64,000 nucleotides of DNA, taken from contig NZ_JMLJ01000003.1 in the NCBI RefSeq assembly GCF_000686705.1, positions 558,001-622,000 of the forward strand, in the 5' to 3' direction. Below the pieces are notes generated by a model, which searched no databases, was not told the origin of the DNA, and worked only from the letters and a program-made list of their open reading frames with translations. The first letter of the stretch is position 1. Every line of letters starts with the position of its first letter. The translations under genes were made by a program, and so were the position numbers. Source of the DNA: Clostridium hydrogeniformans DSM 21757 (GTDB taxonomy: Bacteria > Bacillota > Clostridia > Clostridiales > Clostridiaceae). Below are positions 18,898-27,067 of this stretch, in pieces.

Positions 18898-19208
18898 ACA
18901 CTCACCTTTTCTAAACTTTCTCAAAGATAATTATATCCATGTTTCCTTACCTAATTCAAGTTTTACTTTATAATAACCCTAATTTTATTCCAATCTTCAT
19001 AAAAAAATTAATAATGTTAATATCCATAGGATAAATATAACACAAAAATTTCTATCTAATGATTATTATAGCTACTAAAAAAATATGGCATTTTATCACT
19101 TATACAATTAATTTAACTTAAAATCATTATTAATTACTATTGTTTTTTATTAAATATAAATTCTTTTATTAAAAAGGAGGATTTTACATAAAAATGAAGA
19201 ATATATAT

Positions 19209-19235
19209 AATATAATCCAGTATATGGATTATATT
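19209..19235. promoter_or_regulatory. Palindrome just upstream of the 110-aa gene
   Basis: Perfect 11-bp arms AATATAATCCA / TGGATTATATT around a 5-bp loop, ending about 15 bp before the ribosome site. It could be an operator or a translation-controlling hairpin. Otherwise 18898-19262 is AT-rich with nothing recognised. Confidence 0.4.
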
Positions 19236-19262
19236 ATTTGATTTTTAAGGAGGTATTAAAAA

Positions 19263-19595
19263 ATGAATTTAAGTTGTAAAAGTAATTACATTTATCAAAC
19301 TCTAAATCTTTTATTCTCAACATCTATTTTATTCTTATCTGCCCTTATAGTTTTTAATATTTTTAACGGGAATGCTACATCTTATTCCACTGCTACTGCA
19401 CTTTTAAGTCTTGGAATAATTAATATTATAAAAGCTATGAAAATACAAAAAAACACAAAATACAAAGTATACTTCAAGGCTCTTATGGGTTCTGGACTTC
19501 TTGCTGTTGCTGTAGGTGTATTTACTTTGATTTTAAATAAATATATAAACTATGTTTTGCTTAATTATAATGAGGCCCTAATTAATTTTTTTTAA
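19263..19595 (+). CDS. Small hypothetical membrane protein
   Basis: 110 aa with three predicted helices (about residues 12-35, 40-57 and 72-95) and a basic loop IKAMKIQKNTKYK between the second and third. TTAAGGAGG precedes the ATG and a clear terminator follows, so it is a real single gene. No family recognised. Confidence 0.7.
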   Translation: MNLSCKSNYIYQTLNLLFSTSILFLSALIVFNIFNGNATSYSTATALLSLGIINIIKAMKIQKNTKYKVYFKALMGSGLLAVAVGVFTLILNKYINYVLLNYNEALINFF

Positions 19596-19607
19596 TTCCA
19601 TATAATA

Positions 19608-19667
19608 AACAGCTTTCATAATAGGAAACCTATCCCCAATGGTTTCAGTATTTGTAAGCTGTTTTTA
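19608..19667 (+). terminator. Terminator of the 110-aa membrane protein gene
   Basis: AAACAGCTT / AAGCTGTTT with a nested GAAACC / GGTTTC stem, followed by a T-rich tail. Confidence 0.7.
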
Positions 19668-19800
19668 TTTTAGTCTTTTTTAAGTCTATTCTTTTAAAAT
19701 ATTTGTTCTTATAAAAAATTAAGTTAACTTTACCTTATTATAAAAATACAATTTATGTTTTTACATCTATCTAAAGTAAAAGCTTATGTTAATAAACAGT

Positions 19801-19904
19801 TATAGGGTTTTAATATAAAGCATTAGATTATTCATTAAAAATATCCTTAATTTATATCTCTTTAAGCTGGTTTATAAATTAATTTTTAAACTTTGAACCC
19901 TATA
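19801..19904 (+). repeat. Family B 104-bp element
   Basis: Complete 104-bp copy, TATAGGGTTTT to GAACCCTATA, with the internal CATTAAAAATATCCTTAATTT. Confidence 0.75.
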
Positions 19905-20125
19905 TAGTTAAACCCTATTTTATAAATAACCTCTTTAAACTAAAAGACCCTAAGTCAGGGAAACCAAAAGTATTCCAAGCCCTAGAGTAACATCATCCTA
20001 CTAAAACTTATTATAGAGTCTCAAGTCTTAAAACTAATTTGTACCTCTTCCTAAATACATATAGATCAAATATATTTTTAATCTATATGTTGAGACCATC
20101 TATTATAACCTTGTATAATTATAAA

Positions 20126-20253
20126 ACGAATCTTCCTTCAGATGGTGTTATTTCCACCATCTGAAGGTTAGATAAGCTCATCTAGTGTTGTAGCAACTGT
20201 TATTCCCCATCTTTAGAAGATGGGTGTGTTAAAGCTTATAGCCATCAGATAAA
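20126..20253 (+). repeat. Family C multi-hairpin element, copy 2
   Basis: The best-preserved copy. It has a perfect stem CCTTCAGATGGTG / CACCATCTGAAGG, then AGATAAGCTCATCT, then GTTGTAGCAAC, then CCCATCTTTAGAAGATGGG, ending GCCATCAGATAAA. It lies just past the stop of the amidohydrolase gene, in opposite orientation to that gene. The rest of 19596-20288 is explained by the terminator and the family B copy. Confidence 0.75.
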
Positions 20254-20288
20254 TACTTTTTTATAATAAGTATTTCAAAACTTCTCTC

Positions 20289-21440
20289 TTATCCTTTATA
20301 AACCACTTCTCCGTTTATTATTGTATATAATGTATTTCTGTATAAATCAAAAGGATTACCATCTATTATTACAATATCGGCATCTTTTCCTACTTCAAGG
20401 GATCCTACTCTATGAGAAAGACCTAATATCTCTGCTGCGTTTATAGTTATAGTAGATAGAGCCTCTTCAAAGGTTAAATTCCCATTTTTAGCCGCAAGAC
20501 CTGCACATATAGGAAGATATTGAATCTCTATAACTGGGTGATCTGTCATTATGGCTACCTTTACTCCCTCTCTCATTAAAACAGCTGGGGTTTCAAAGGA
20601 TTTATTATTAAGCTCTATCTTTGAATTAAAGCTCATAGTTGGCCCAACTATTGCAGGCGCCTTAGACTCTTTTACATACTCTGGTATTAAATGTCCTTCT
20701 GTACAATGATCTAATGTTAATTTCAAATCAAATTCCTTAGCTATTCTTATGGCTGTTAATATATCATCGGCCCTATGACAGTGAGCCTTTAGTGGTATTT
20801 TTTTATCTAAAACTGGAATTAGAGATTCCATCTTTATATTAATATCAAAAGCTTCTTCTTTTTTCTCTGCTGCTTCCTTTTTAGCCTTATAGTTTTTAGC
20901 TTCTATTAAGGTTTGTCTTAAAAGAGCTGCTGTTGCCATTCTTGTCATAGGCATTTTTCCCTTGCTATTATAAACCCTCTTTGGATTTTCTCCAAAGGCT
21001 ATTTTCATTGCACCTACTTCTAAAAGTGCCATATCATCTACAGATCTTCCATAGGTTTTCATAGCTAAGAATTGTCCACCTATAACATTTGCACTTCCTG
21101 GTCCTGTCATAACAGTGGTTACCCCTGCTTCTACTGCCTTTTCAAAGTATTCATCCATTGGATAAATTCCATCTATTGCTCTTACATGAGGAGTTATAGG
21201 ATCTGTCATCTCATTTCCATCGCTTCCTTCAAATCCTTTTCCTCCCTCAAATAATCCTAAATGACAATGAGCATCTATCATACCTGGAATTATAGTTGCA
21301 CCCTTAGCATCTATAACCTTTTCATAATTTCCCTTTATCTCTTCCCTAATCTCCTTTATCTTCCCATCCTCAATTAATATGTCTCCCTTTTCATAGACCT
21401 TTCCAGCCATGGTATAGATTTTTCCATTTTTAATTAACAT
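20289..21440 (-). CDS. Amidohydrolase family metal-dependent hydrolase
   Basis: Cytoplasmic enzyme of 383 aa of the amidohydrolase superfamily. The metal motif is DAHCHLGLFEGGKG near residue 56; later ligands appear in LKAHCHRADD, LDHCTEGH and MTDHPV. The C-terminal segment LEVGKDADIVIIDGNPFD is the usual beta-sandwich closing strand. The substrate is not evident; the overall form resembles imidazolonepropionase-like or dipeptidase-like members. Monocistronic, with GGGGGATAAGT before the ATG. Confidence 0.87.
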   Translation of the reverse strand: MLIKNGKIYTMAGKVYEKGDILIEDGKIKEIREEIKGNYEKVIDAKGATIIPGMIDAHCHLGLFEGGKGFEGSDGNEMTDPITPHVRAIDGIYPMDEYFEKAVEAGVTTVMTGPGSANVIGGQFLAMKTYGRSVDDMALLEVGAMKIAFGENPKRVYNSKGKMPMTRMATAALLRQTLIEAKNYKAKKEAAEKKEEAFDINIKMESLIPVLDKKIPLKAHCHRADDILTAIRIAKEFDLKLTLDHCTEGHLIPEYVKESKAPAIVGPTMSFNSKIELNNKSFETPAVLMREGVKVAIMTDHPVIEIQYLPICAGLAAKNGNLTFEEALSTITINAAEILGLSHRVGSLEVGKDADIVIIDGNPFDLYRNTLYTIINGEVVYKG

Positions 21441-21688
21441 ACTTATCCCCCTTTTTACTAAACATTTGTAATATCAATTATAATATTTAAATAAGATTAC
21501 TTCCTTAATAAAAGATTATTCTATGATATCTAGTAATTATCCTTGCAAAACTTAACTTTTCTGTACCGTAGCAACATAATAAGCTTAAGAAATTCATTAT
21601 AGTTAATATAATAAAAATGCTATATATAGAAGAAATAAAAAAAATTAGACTATGTTTTAGAATAATGTTGATAATATAACTAATATTA

Positions 21689-21722
21689 AGGGAAGCCTCT
21701 TTTCAGAGACTTCCCTTAATTT
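21689..21722. terminator. Hairpin terminator behind a gene remnant
   Basis: TTAAGGGAAG pairs with CTTCCCTTAA around an inner CTC/GAG pair. It lies 39 bp past the stop of the coding remnant at 21761-21886. Confidence 0.55.
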
Positions 21723-21760
21723 ATACTTTAAAAATGTTGTATATTATATTTAATATAATT

Positions 21761-21886
21761 TTATAAATCTAAATACCATATAAGTTGAACCTCATCTCTA
21801 TCTTCAATATCTTTATAATAAGCATATTCATCTATTTTTCCTAATACTGCACCTTTAGTATATAAAAATAAAAATTTATGGAGTAG
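21761..21886 (-). pseudogene. Possible 3' remnant of a lost gene
   Basis: A minus-strand frame of about 42 codons without a start codon reads ...TKGAVLGKIDEYAYYKDIED and then VQLIWYLDL before a stop. Composition and codon use look coding, and a hairpin terminator follows at 21689-21722. I see no ribosome site or start, so it is best read as the tail of a gene whose 5' part was deleted. Family not recognised. Confidence 0.35.
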
Positions 21887-21943
21887 TCATACAAATAGAT
21901 TTTTTGCATAATAATTATCCGAAAATAGCTTTAAATAAGACCT

Positions 21944-21992
21944 GCAACTGTCAGTTGCGAAAGTTCAATATACTATTGGTAGAATGCAACTG
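21944..21992 (+). promoter_or_regulatory. Putative operator of the Xre regulator
   Basis: The palindrome GCAACTGTCAGTTGC at 21944-21958 is followed by a third half-site GCAACTG at 21986-21992, ending 44 bp before the xre-type start. The spacing and repeated half-site suggest autoregulation. Confidence 0.5.
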
Positions 21993-22036
21993 ATGAAAAT
22001 GCTAAACTAAAAACAAGAAAACAGGAGGTGGTCTTT

Positions 22037-22678
22037 ATGACACTTGGAGAAAAACTACAATTATTAAGAAAATCTAAATCTATGTCACAAGAACAGCTTG
22101 CCACACAAATTAATGTATCAAGACAATCTGTTTCAAAATGGGAGCTCGGAGAATCAAACCCTGAGCTAGAAAAAATTGTACAAATAAGTAACGTTTTTAA
22201 TGTAACAACAGATTACCTTTTGAAAGATGAACAAAATAGTAGTATAAATAAAACTCCACTTCAAAATAACAAAAATCCTTTCACTGCACAAATTTTATTA
22301 ATATCTTCTGTTGCATTTTTAGCAATAGGTTTATTTTGCTCATTTGGTGGTTGGTATGTAGAACAATCTGCTGAAACTATTTTTGGTGGAATGATTATAC
22401 AAGTTGTTGGTGTTACAGGTTATTTTATTGGAAAGATATATTCTCAATCAAAAATACCATTTGGAATAAGCTTCGCTAATTTAGCTATTGGACTATTTAT
22501 GCCAACTTCTATTGTAAGTTCCTTATTATGTAGACAAGTGATTTCTCCTTATCCTACAAGTATTTATGCCATTGGAATTTTTATTGTTTTATATATGATT
22601 GCTTTGATTTTTAGTTATATTATTCTAAAAAAGCAACAAAAAAGTAATAATAATTCTAAGTTAACAAATTCAAATTAA
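22037..22678 (+). CDS. Xre-family regulator with membrane domain
   Basis: 213 aa. An N-terminal Cro/CI helix-turn-helix (about residues 1-60: [20 protein letters not shown], then [20 protein letters not shown]) is followed by a linker and four or five hydrophobic segments from residue 85 on. This membrane-anchored layout is common in Firmicutes; such proteins may sense the membrane state or control nearby efflux genes. The ATG at 22037 has AGGAGGTGG upstream; a GTG at 22028 lies inside that site. A palindrome upstream suggests self-control. Confidence 0.85.
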   Translation: MTLGEKLQLLRKSKSMSQEQLATQINVSRQSVSKWELGESNPELEKIVQISNVFNVTTDYLLKDEQNSSINKTPLQNNKNPFTAQILLISSVAFLAIGLFCSFGGWYVEQSAETIFGGMIIQVVGVTGYFIGKIYSQSKIPFGISFANLAIGLFMPTSIVSSLLCRQVISPYPTSIYAIGIFIVLYMIALIFSYIILKKQQKSNNNSKLTNSN

Positions 22679-22729
22679 TCTTAAAATTTATATTTAAATA
22701 ACATGAATAATTTTAAACTATTACGAGCT

Positions 22730-22761
22730 AAAGTCCAGAAACATTTGTTTCTGGACTTTTT
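22730..22761 (+). terminator. Terminator of the Xre regulator gene
   Basis: Perfect stem AAGTCCAGAAAC / GTTTCTGGACTT followed by TTT. Confidence 0.85.
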
Positions 22762-22778
22762 ATTCTATCATAATATCT

Positions 22779-23282
22779 CTACCTAATATTTAATGAGTAT
22801 AGATATTCATCATTTTTATCATCATACTCTTCTCCATATATATCTTTCCTAACTAACTCTGGAAGCCTAAATTTCTTTCCTGTATTTTTAAACCCTAGGG
22901 ATTCATATAACCCTTTTGCTCTTAGATTTTCTGGGTTAAAGGTTAAGTAAATATCATTACAACCAGGAATTTTTTTAATATCATTTATTAAATGTTCCAA
23001 AACCCTTCTTCCATATCCTTTTCCTTGATGGTTTTTATCTATTAATACGCTATATATCTTATAATCTGAAACTTCTTCACAAAATCCATACATTGTGAAT
23101 CCTACAAGAATTTCATCATCATATATAGCTCTAGCCGTGAGACCTTCCATAAAACCCCAAACCAAAGAATAAGCTACAGAATCAACAAATTTATTAACCA
23201 CATTAACTTTACCCATTTTATTTGGATTTAACATTATACATTGTTCCCAATTTTCCTTTGTTATCCCCATAGATTTAATCAT
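22779..23282 (-). CDS. GNAT family N-acetyltransferase (BltD/PaiA-like)
   Basis: 167 aa. The acetyl-CoA loop QGKGYGR lies near residue 86, and the end motif NLRAKGLYESLGFKNTGK is typical of spermine/spermidine acetyltransferases such as BltD. The substrate is inferred only from resemblance. Single gene that shares its 3' intergenic hairpin region with the convergent xre-type gene. Confidence 0.8.
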   Translation of the reverse strand: MIKSMGITKENWEQCIMLNPNKMGKVNVVNKFVDSVAYSLVWGFMEGLTARAIYDDEILVGFTMYGFCEEVSDYKIYSVLIDKNHQGKGYGRRVLEHLINDIKKIPGCNDIYLTFNPENLRAKGLYESLGFKNTGKKFRLPELVRKDIYGEEYDDKNDEYLYSLNIR

Positions 23283-23571
23283 ACTATATCCTCATTTCTT
23301 TAACATATCTTTTAGAATATTACCTTATATTTTAGGTATGTCTTATTTATTATCTATAATTTTATATAAGCTTTTTTCACTTATAATATATTACTATCTC
23401 TCCTAAAATTTAAACATTCCTTCATTCATGAGTTATTATTGAAATAATACTCTCAATGTATATAATTATATATTCTTTTAAAGATATGGGACAAGTATAT
23501 ATATGCTTTAATTAAGGTACATTTATGCTCTATTAAATATATGAAATAAATCTATATATTCTCTAATTAAG

Positions 23572-23602
23572 GTACATATATAGCAATATATGTACCTTTT
23601 TT
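23572..23602. terminator. Hairpin behind the TspO gene
   Basis: AAGGTACATATA / TATATGTACCTT followed by T6 on the plus strand. It lies directly past the TspO stop, so it is a probable terminator even though the T-tract favours the opposite direction. The stretch 23283-23608 otherwise holds only a degenerate direct repeat TTAATTAAGGTACAT. Confidence 0.5.
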
Positions 23603-23608
23603 ATCATA

Positions 23609-24109
23609 TTACATCTCATTTAACATCCATATAAAGAAGTTTATTACTGAAGCAAAGGATACCCACAAAATATATGGTATCATTAAAAAACCTGCTATCT
23701 TATCCTTTTTAAAGAATGCTATTGTAGTTAATATTATGAAAATAAGTAATACTATAATTTCAATAAAAGAAAGTCCATATAGCCTAAATGTAAAGAAAAG
23801 AAATGGCCAAAGTAAATTAAGTAAAAGCTGAACTCCATAAAAAGTTAATGCTCTCCTATCTCCTTCTCCTTCCTTATATTTAAGATATATTCTGTATGCT
23901 GCTATTCCCATAAGAAGATATAAAATAGGCCAAACTATTGTAAATACATATGGGGGTGGAGAAAACCACGGCTTACTTAGTTCCATATACTTAGGTATCA
24001 TTGTTCTTGTAAAAAATGCTGCAATAATACCTACAGCCTCTGCTATTAATATACTTATTATAAGACTTCCTAAATTAAATTTTCCATCTACCTTAAAAAT
24101 ATTTTTCAT
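23609..24109 (-). CDS. tspO: TspO/MBR family tryptophan-rich sensory protein
   Basis: Membrane protein of 166 aa with five helices and the hallmark KPWFSPPPYVFTIVWPILY near residues 40-60. TspO proteins bind porphyrins, and some degrade them, in response to oxidative or light stress. The ATG at 24109 follows GAGGAGG by six bases; upstream ATGs overlap that site. Monocistronic. Confidence 0.9.
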   Translation of the reverse strand: MKNIFKVDGKFNLGSLIISILIAEAVGIIAAFFTRTMIPKYMELSKPWFSPPPYVFTIVWPILYLLMGIAAYRIYLKYKEGEGDRRALTFYGVQLLLNLLWPFLFFTFRLYGLSFIEIIVLLIFIILTTIAFFKKDKIAGFLMIPYILWVSFASVINFFIWMLNEM

Positions 24110-24389
24110 TTCCATCCTCCTCATTTCCTAGGCAATATTGATTTTAAGTTTATTCATATTAATACTATGCTTTTATAAAAACCTTTATACTGAAATCTTT
24201 AATGATAATACCTATACTACATCTCCATTATTCTTTTAAAAATAATATCTATAAAGTCATAACTAGTTTAACCACATACTTTAACTATAAATAATATATA
24301 TTGCAGAGAAGTTCATATTAACTAAGTTTCTTTTATGATAAAATTAAATCTATAGTTCTATAATTTCTTGTGCTTTGGAGGGATTATTC

Positions 24390-24938
24390 ATGTTATTTAA
24401 AACACTAAAACTTATTGGAGAAAAATTAAATGAGGAAAATATTATCTGGGCATTAGGAGCCTCTATGATGTTAAACCATTATAATTTAGTTGAAAATCCC
24501 AATGATATTGATATAATTGTAGATTTAAAAGATGCTGAAAAAGCTGACTCTATACTAAGATCCTTAGGGGATAAAATAGAAAGACCTAGGATTAAGGAGT
24601 ATTCTACTAAATACTTCTATGAGTACATGGTTCATGGAATCGATATAGACTTAATGTCAGGTTTTATAATAAATTATGATAAAGTTTCTTATGAATATAA
24701 GTTTAATAAATCATCTATAAGAGATTTTAAAGTCATTGATAACTGTAAAATCCCTTTAACCAGTTTAGAGGATTGGTATATATTATATAGCTTAATGGAT
24801 AATAGAGAAAAAAAGGTGGCTATTGTAGAAAACGGACTTTTAAGATATGGTATTAAAAATAAAGATATCTTTGAAAAAGCTTTGACTTCTTCCATACCTT
24901 TAGAAATTAAGAATAATATAATTAAACTTTTATCTTAA
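24390..24938 (+). CDS. Nucleotidyltransferase-fold protein
   Basis: 182 aa. The N-terminal part carries LGASMMLNHYNLVENPNDID followed by IIVD, the pattern of a minimal nucleotidyltransferase active site (two acidic residues in DID), and a later DIDLMSGF gives a third acidic position. It resembles AbiEii or aminoglycoside adenylyltransferase-like folds, but no AbiEi partner is next to it, so the role is open. GGAGGG precedes the ATG, and a terminator follows. Confidence 0.65.
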   Translation: MLFKTLKLIGEKLNEENIIWALGASMMLNHYNLVENPNDIDIIVDLKDAEKADSILRSLGDKIERPRIKEYSTKYFYEYMVHGIDIDLMSGFIINYDKVSYEYKFNKSSIRDFKVIDNCKIPLTSLEDWYILYSLMDNREKKVAIVENGLLRYGIKNKDIFEKALTSSIPLEIKNNIIKLLS

Positions 24939-24950
24939 CTAAAAGAATAA

Positions 24951-24984
24951 AAAACATCTATAATTATATTTTTATAGATGTTTT
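24951..24984 (+). terminator. Terminator of the nucleotidyltransferase-fold gene
   Basis: AACATCTATAA / TTATAGATGTT followed by TTC; it lies just after the stop. Confidence 0.75.
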
Positions 24985-25141
24985 CTTATGTTCTTTTATT
25001 TATTAATTCTTCTATTATTAAATATTGTAGCTTACAACACTTATACTAACGAGTATAAATTTTCTTGCTTTATATCCATATGAATTTTATAATTAACTTA
25101 AGTTAATATTATGAAATAAGAGATATCATGAGGAGGACATT

Positions 25142-26071
25142 ATGGTTAAAACCGAAAACTTTAAATTTACAGATAGTGAAGGCGTAAGCTTAAATTGTTA
25201 TAGATGGGAAAAAGAACATACAGATTCTAAAGGAATTATTCAGCTTTCTCACGGTATGTCAGAAAACATATTTAGATATGATGAATTTGCTAAAATCCTT
25301 GCAGAAAACGGCTATATTGTATATGGACATGATCATAGAGGTCATGGTGAAACTGCTGAAACCTTAGATGATATAGGATATATGCATGATGATGATAACT
25401 TTAAGGCTATGGTTAAAAACTTAAGAGAGGTAAATGAATATATAAAGACAAATCATCCTAATTTACCTATAATTTTATTTGGTCATAGCATGGGATCTTT
25501 TATATCCCAAAAGTATATAAGTATGTACGGAAATGAGCTTCATGGAGTTATTTTATCCGGAACTAATGGAAAACAAAGTTCAATTGTTAACTTTGGTATA
25601 GTTCTTTCCTATATAGAGATGAAAATTAAAGGAAGAACTCATAGAAGCTCTATGATAGATAAATTATCCTTTGGCAGTTTTAATAAAAAATTTGATCCTG
25701 TTCGTACTAATTTTGATTGGTTATCAAGGAATGAACATGAAGTTGATAAATATTTAGCTAACCCTTATTGCGGAGTAACCTTTACCTCTTCTTATTTCTA
25801 TGACTTTATGAGAGGTCTTAAGGATATTCATAAAAAAGAAACCTTAGAAACCATACCTAAGGATTTACCTATATTTATATTTGCTGGTGATAAAGATCCT
25901 GTTGGTTATGAGGGAAAAGGAATAATTAATTTATACAATATGTATAAGGACCTTAAAATAAAAAATGTAAACTACAAATTATATAAAGATGGTAGACATG
26001 AAATGTTAAATGAAATAAATAAAACTGAAGTTATAAATGATATCTTATGTTGGATTAAATCTTTAAACTAA
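25142..26071 (+). CDS. Alpha/beta hydrolase, monoacylglycerol lipase-like
   Basis: 309 aa with the serine-aminopeptidase/lysophospholipase fold. The oxyanion region is LSHGMSE, HDHRGHG follows, the nucleophile is Ser116 in FGHSMGS, and the likely acid and His are in AGDKDPVG and DGRHEM. It probably hydrolyses monoglycerides or lysophospholipids; there is no signal peptide, so it is cytoplasmic. AGGAGG precedes the ATG, and a terminator follows. Confidence 0.87.
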   Translation: MVKTENFKFTDSEGVSLNCYRWEKEHTDSKGIIQLSHGMSENIFRYDEFAKILAENGYIVYGHDHRGHGETAETLDDIGYMHDDDNFKAMVKNLREVNEYIKTNHPNLPIILFGHSMGSFISQKYISMYGNELHGVILSGTNGKQSSIVNFGIVLSYIEMKIKGRTHRSSMIDKLSFGSFNKKFDPVRTNFDWLSRNEHEVDKYLANPYCGVTFTSSYFYDFMRGLKDIHKKETLETIPKDLPIFIFAGDKDPVGYEGKGIINLYNMYKDLKIKNVNYKLYKDGRHEMLNEINKTEVINDILCWIKSLN

Positions 26072-26088
26072 GAATCTTACTTATAAGT

Positions 26089-26142
26089 AAAAAAGAAATG
26101 ACTAATAATGCATATTTATGTGTTGTTAGTTATTTCTTTTTT
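26089..26142 (+). terminator. Terminator of the hydrolase gene
   Basis: AAAAAAGAAAT pairs with ATTTCTTTTTT, with a second stem ACTAA / TTAGT inside. A short open frame across it is not coding. The rest of 26072-26382 is AT-rich. Confidence 0.75.
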
Positions 26143-26382
26143 ATTTTTGGGTTTTTAATACTTAATAACTTCATTTTTATAATTTTAATGGAAATAATAT
26201 GTTTTAAATATCCCTATATTTTATTACTAAAGCTACACTATGTATTAATTTCTCATTTAAAGATAAATTACTCTAAATAAAAAAAGTTTCTTTAATCATA
26301 TATATTAATTAAGTTTTTATGTGATAATATAATAAGATATGATAATTTTAATTGATTTTATAAATAAGGGGCTGATTATTTC

Positions 26383-27066
26383 ATGAATATTTTAATAGCA
26401 GAAGATGAACAAGATTTAAGAGATTTAGTTAAGCTTCATCTTTCAAAAGAAGGCTTCAATGTTCTCAGTGCATCTAATGGTGCCGAAGCCTTAGATTTAT
26501 TTCAGAATAATAATATTGACCTTGCCATATTAGATGTAATGATGCCTTATATGGATGGGTTTCAAATATTAAAACATATTAGAGAAGTTTCTGAAATCCC
26601 AGTAATATTTGTTACTGCTCGAGGTGAGGATAGGGATAAAATCTTAGGTCTTGGCCTTGGGGCTGATGATTATGTAGTAAAACCATTTTCTCCAATAGAA
26701 TTAATGGCTAGAGTCCAAGCTCAACTAAGGAGATATTATAAATATAGCAATGCTAAAACCTCTTCTGAAATAACTGTAGGGGATTTAGTATTACACAAAG
26801 ATAGCTGTAGTGTTTATAAAAATCATAATTCACTTGAGTTAAATGCAAAAGAATATAGGATAATAGAACTCCTTATGGATAACCCTGGTAAGGTATATAC
26901 TAAAAAACAGCTTTATGAAACTGTTTGGCAGGATACATACTATGGAGATGATAATACCATAATGGTTCATATAAGTCACTTAAGAGATAAAATTGAAGAA
27001 AATCCAAGAAGCCCTAAATACTTAAAAACTATAAGAGGCATTGGATATAAATTGGAGAAGGCTTAA
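26383..27066 (+). CDS. OmpR-family response regulator
   Basis: 227 aa. The receiver has the acidic pair E7-D8, phosphoacceptor Asp51 in LAILDVMMP and Lys in VVKPFSP. A winged-helix output follows (DNTIMVHISHLRDKI, IRGIGYKLE). It is coupled to the histidine kinase next downstream and sits before a MacB-type ABC transporter, so it probably controls that transporter. Confidence 0.9.
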   Translation: MNILIAEDEQDLRDLVKLHLSKEGFNVLSASNGAEALDLFQNNNIDLAILDVMMPYMDGFQILKHIREVSEIPVIFVTARGEDRDKILGLGLGADDYVVKPFSPIELMARVQAQLRRYYKYSNAKTSSEITVGDLVLHKDSCSVYKNHNSLELNAKEYRIIELLMDNPGKVYTKKQLYETVWQDTYYGDDNTIMVHISHLRDKIEENPRSPKYLKTIRGIGYKLEKA

Positions 27067-27067
27067 T

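Noticed and set aside
26098-26280. Open frame of 60 codons after the hydrolase gene
   Set aside because: It overlaps the terminator hairpin, has no ribosome site and encodes only a run of hydrophobic AT-rich codons.
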